A stretch of 6,170 bases of DNA from Acidobacteriota bacterium. Its GTDB lineage: Bacteria; Acidobacteriota; Vicinamibacteria; Vicinamibacterales; CAVVIG01. Every line of letters begins with the position of its first letter. The first letter of the stretch is position 1. The stretch covers positions 1 through 6,170 of the forward strand of contig JACPZV010000017.1 of NCBI GenBank assembly GCA_016195295.1, written 5' to 3'. The notes beneath the pieces were generated by a model. It did no database searches and had not been told where the DNA came from. It saw only the letters and a program-made list of their open reading frames with translations. This document shows positions 5,515 through 6,170 of this stretch, in pieces. The position numbers and the translations under genes were made by a program.

Positions 5515-6170
5515 TTAGATTTCCCTCAACGCGCGGGCGACAGGGATTCGAGCCGCGCGAATCGCCGGGAGCAGGCCGCCAACGGCTCCCATGAGCGCGG
5601 AGAACACGAGACCGCCGATGAGCAGGCCCGGCGTGATCCGAAACTTGAACGCCAATTCGCTGAAGCTGACCATGTTCATCGTCCCGGTCGACAGACCGTG
5701 GACCGGCAGCGCCAGCACGCAGCCGATGGCGCCGCCGACAAGCGCCAGCGCGATCGATTCCGCGAGAAACGCCGTCACGATCCGGATCCGCGAGAAGCCG
5801 AGCGCGCGCAGCGTGCCGATCTCGCGCGTCCGGTAGGCGACGGCCGCGTACATCGTGTTCATCGCGCCGAACACCGCGCCGATGGACAGAATGGCCGTCA
5901 CGAACGTGGCGAAGATGCGGATCAGCGTCGTCGTCGTCGCGGACTGCGCGGCGTAGTACTCCGGCTCCCGCTGCGGCTTGAGGTCCAGCCGCGGATCGGC
6001 CGCGATCGCCGCGTCGAGCGACTCGAACGAGGACGGATCGGCCAGCTTGACGGTGACCGACTGGTAGCCGCCGCGCTGAAATGCCGGCATCATGAGGTCG
6101 ACGTCGCCCCAAATTTCGGACTCGAACGACGCGTCTTCGGCCGTGAACACGCCGACCACCTTCCACGTCG
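5515..6170 (-). CDS. MacB/FtsX-type ABC transporter permease, C-terminal part
   Basis: The last 217 residues of an ABC-transporter permease; the gene enters from the right edge, so its start is outside the window. The first visible part (TWKVVGVFTAEDASFESEIWGD, then a region rich in beta strands and ending EYYAAQS) is the end of the periplasmic MacB-like domain. Three membrane segments follow, at about 81-103, 130-155 and 178-201 of the visible chain. The cytoplasmic loop carries NTMYAAVAYRTREIGTLRALGFSR, the typical FtsX coupling-helix region, and the end PAIRAARIPVARALREI is the family's usual terminus. Such permeases work with an ATPase of the LolD/MacB type, often with a membrane-fusion protein, in lipoprotein release or export of small molecules or peptides. 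The partner genes would lie to the right. The stop (TAA 5517-5515) is 2 bases from the desaturase start. Confidence 0.92.
   Translation of the reverse strand, partial: TWKVVGVFTAEDASFESEIWGDVDLMMPAFQRGGYQSVTVKLADPSSFESLDAAIAADPRLDLKPQREPEYYAAQSATTTTLIRIFATFVTAILSIGAVFGAMNTMYAAVAYRTREIGTLRALGFSRIRIVTAFLAESIALALVGGAIGCVLALPVHGLSTGTMNMVSFSELAFKFRITPGLLIGGLVFSALMGAVGGLLPAIRAARIPVARALREI
5523..5527 (-). promoter_or_regulatory. Likely Shine-Dalgarno site for the desaturase gene
   Basis: GAGGG on the - strand inside the last codons of the permease gene, 10 bases before the GTG at 5512-5510. The spacing is slightly long, but the site supports the GTG start and coupling of the two genes. Confidence 0.5.

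Noticed and set aside
4607..6166. A single 519-codon frame running through the desaturase into the permease region
   Set aside because: The part before 5512 is Arg-rich and out of frame with the clearly coding permease sequence. The desaturase starts at GTG 5512-5510.

Overview
The window is a gene-dense, GC-rich (roughly 64-65% by eye) bacterial chromosomal segment. Gene content and style suggest an environmental Acidobacteriota, perhaps the Vicinamibacteria: a lipoprotein that fuses a CusF-like copper-binding domain to SCO1/SenC, a MacB/FtsX-type permease, a didomain-free acyl-CoA desaturase, and GTAG-headed palindromic repeats. This placement is recalled family knowledge and is tentative. 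I see no tRNA, rRNA, CRISPR, integrase or insertion sequence, and no stretch over 300 bases lacks a gene.

Left part (1-2790). A YheT-type alpha/beta hydrolase enters from the left edge on the + strand. It is broken by an internal deletion and frameshift near 446-459. It ends at 652, inside a GTAG-headed hairpin repeat. Facing it on the - strand are a putative outer-membrane beta-barrel protein (695-2050) and, 35 bases upstream of that, a DUF72/YecE protein (2086-2790). These two are probably one transcription unit.

Middle part (2791-4223). A 118-base divergent intergenic region holds an inverted pair of the same GTAG-headed palindrome, arranged like a REP pair (BIME), and then four imperfect GACTNNN heptamers. 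On the + strand follows a CusF-SCO1 fusion lipoprotein gene. It too is broken by an internal deletion and frameshift (near 3169-3172), which removes the first cysteine of the SCO copper site. Its last base overlaps the start of a transglutaminase-like protein gene (3552-4223).

Right part (4228-6170, all - strand). In transcription order these are the C-terminal part of an ABC-transporter permease (enters from the right edge), an acyl-CoA desaturase starting 2 bases after it, and, after a 76-base gap, a 100-residue zinc-ribbon-like protein. The last of these ends 4 bases from the transglutaminase-like gene, tail to tail.

The genes do not form one obvious pathway. The SCO/CusF gene points to copper handling or cytochrome oxidase assembly, the desaturase to membrane fluidity, and the permease to export or lipoprotein transport. 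Most worth a second look are the dispersed GTAG palindromes and the two independent frame-breaking internal deletions within 2.8 kb. The deletions could be real gene decay at short repeats or an assembly artefact. I found no convincing evidence of a wholly new multi-gene system.
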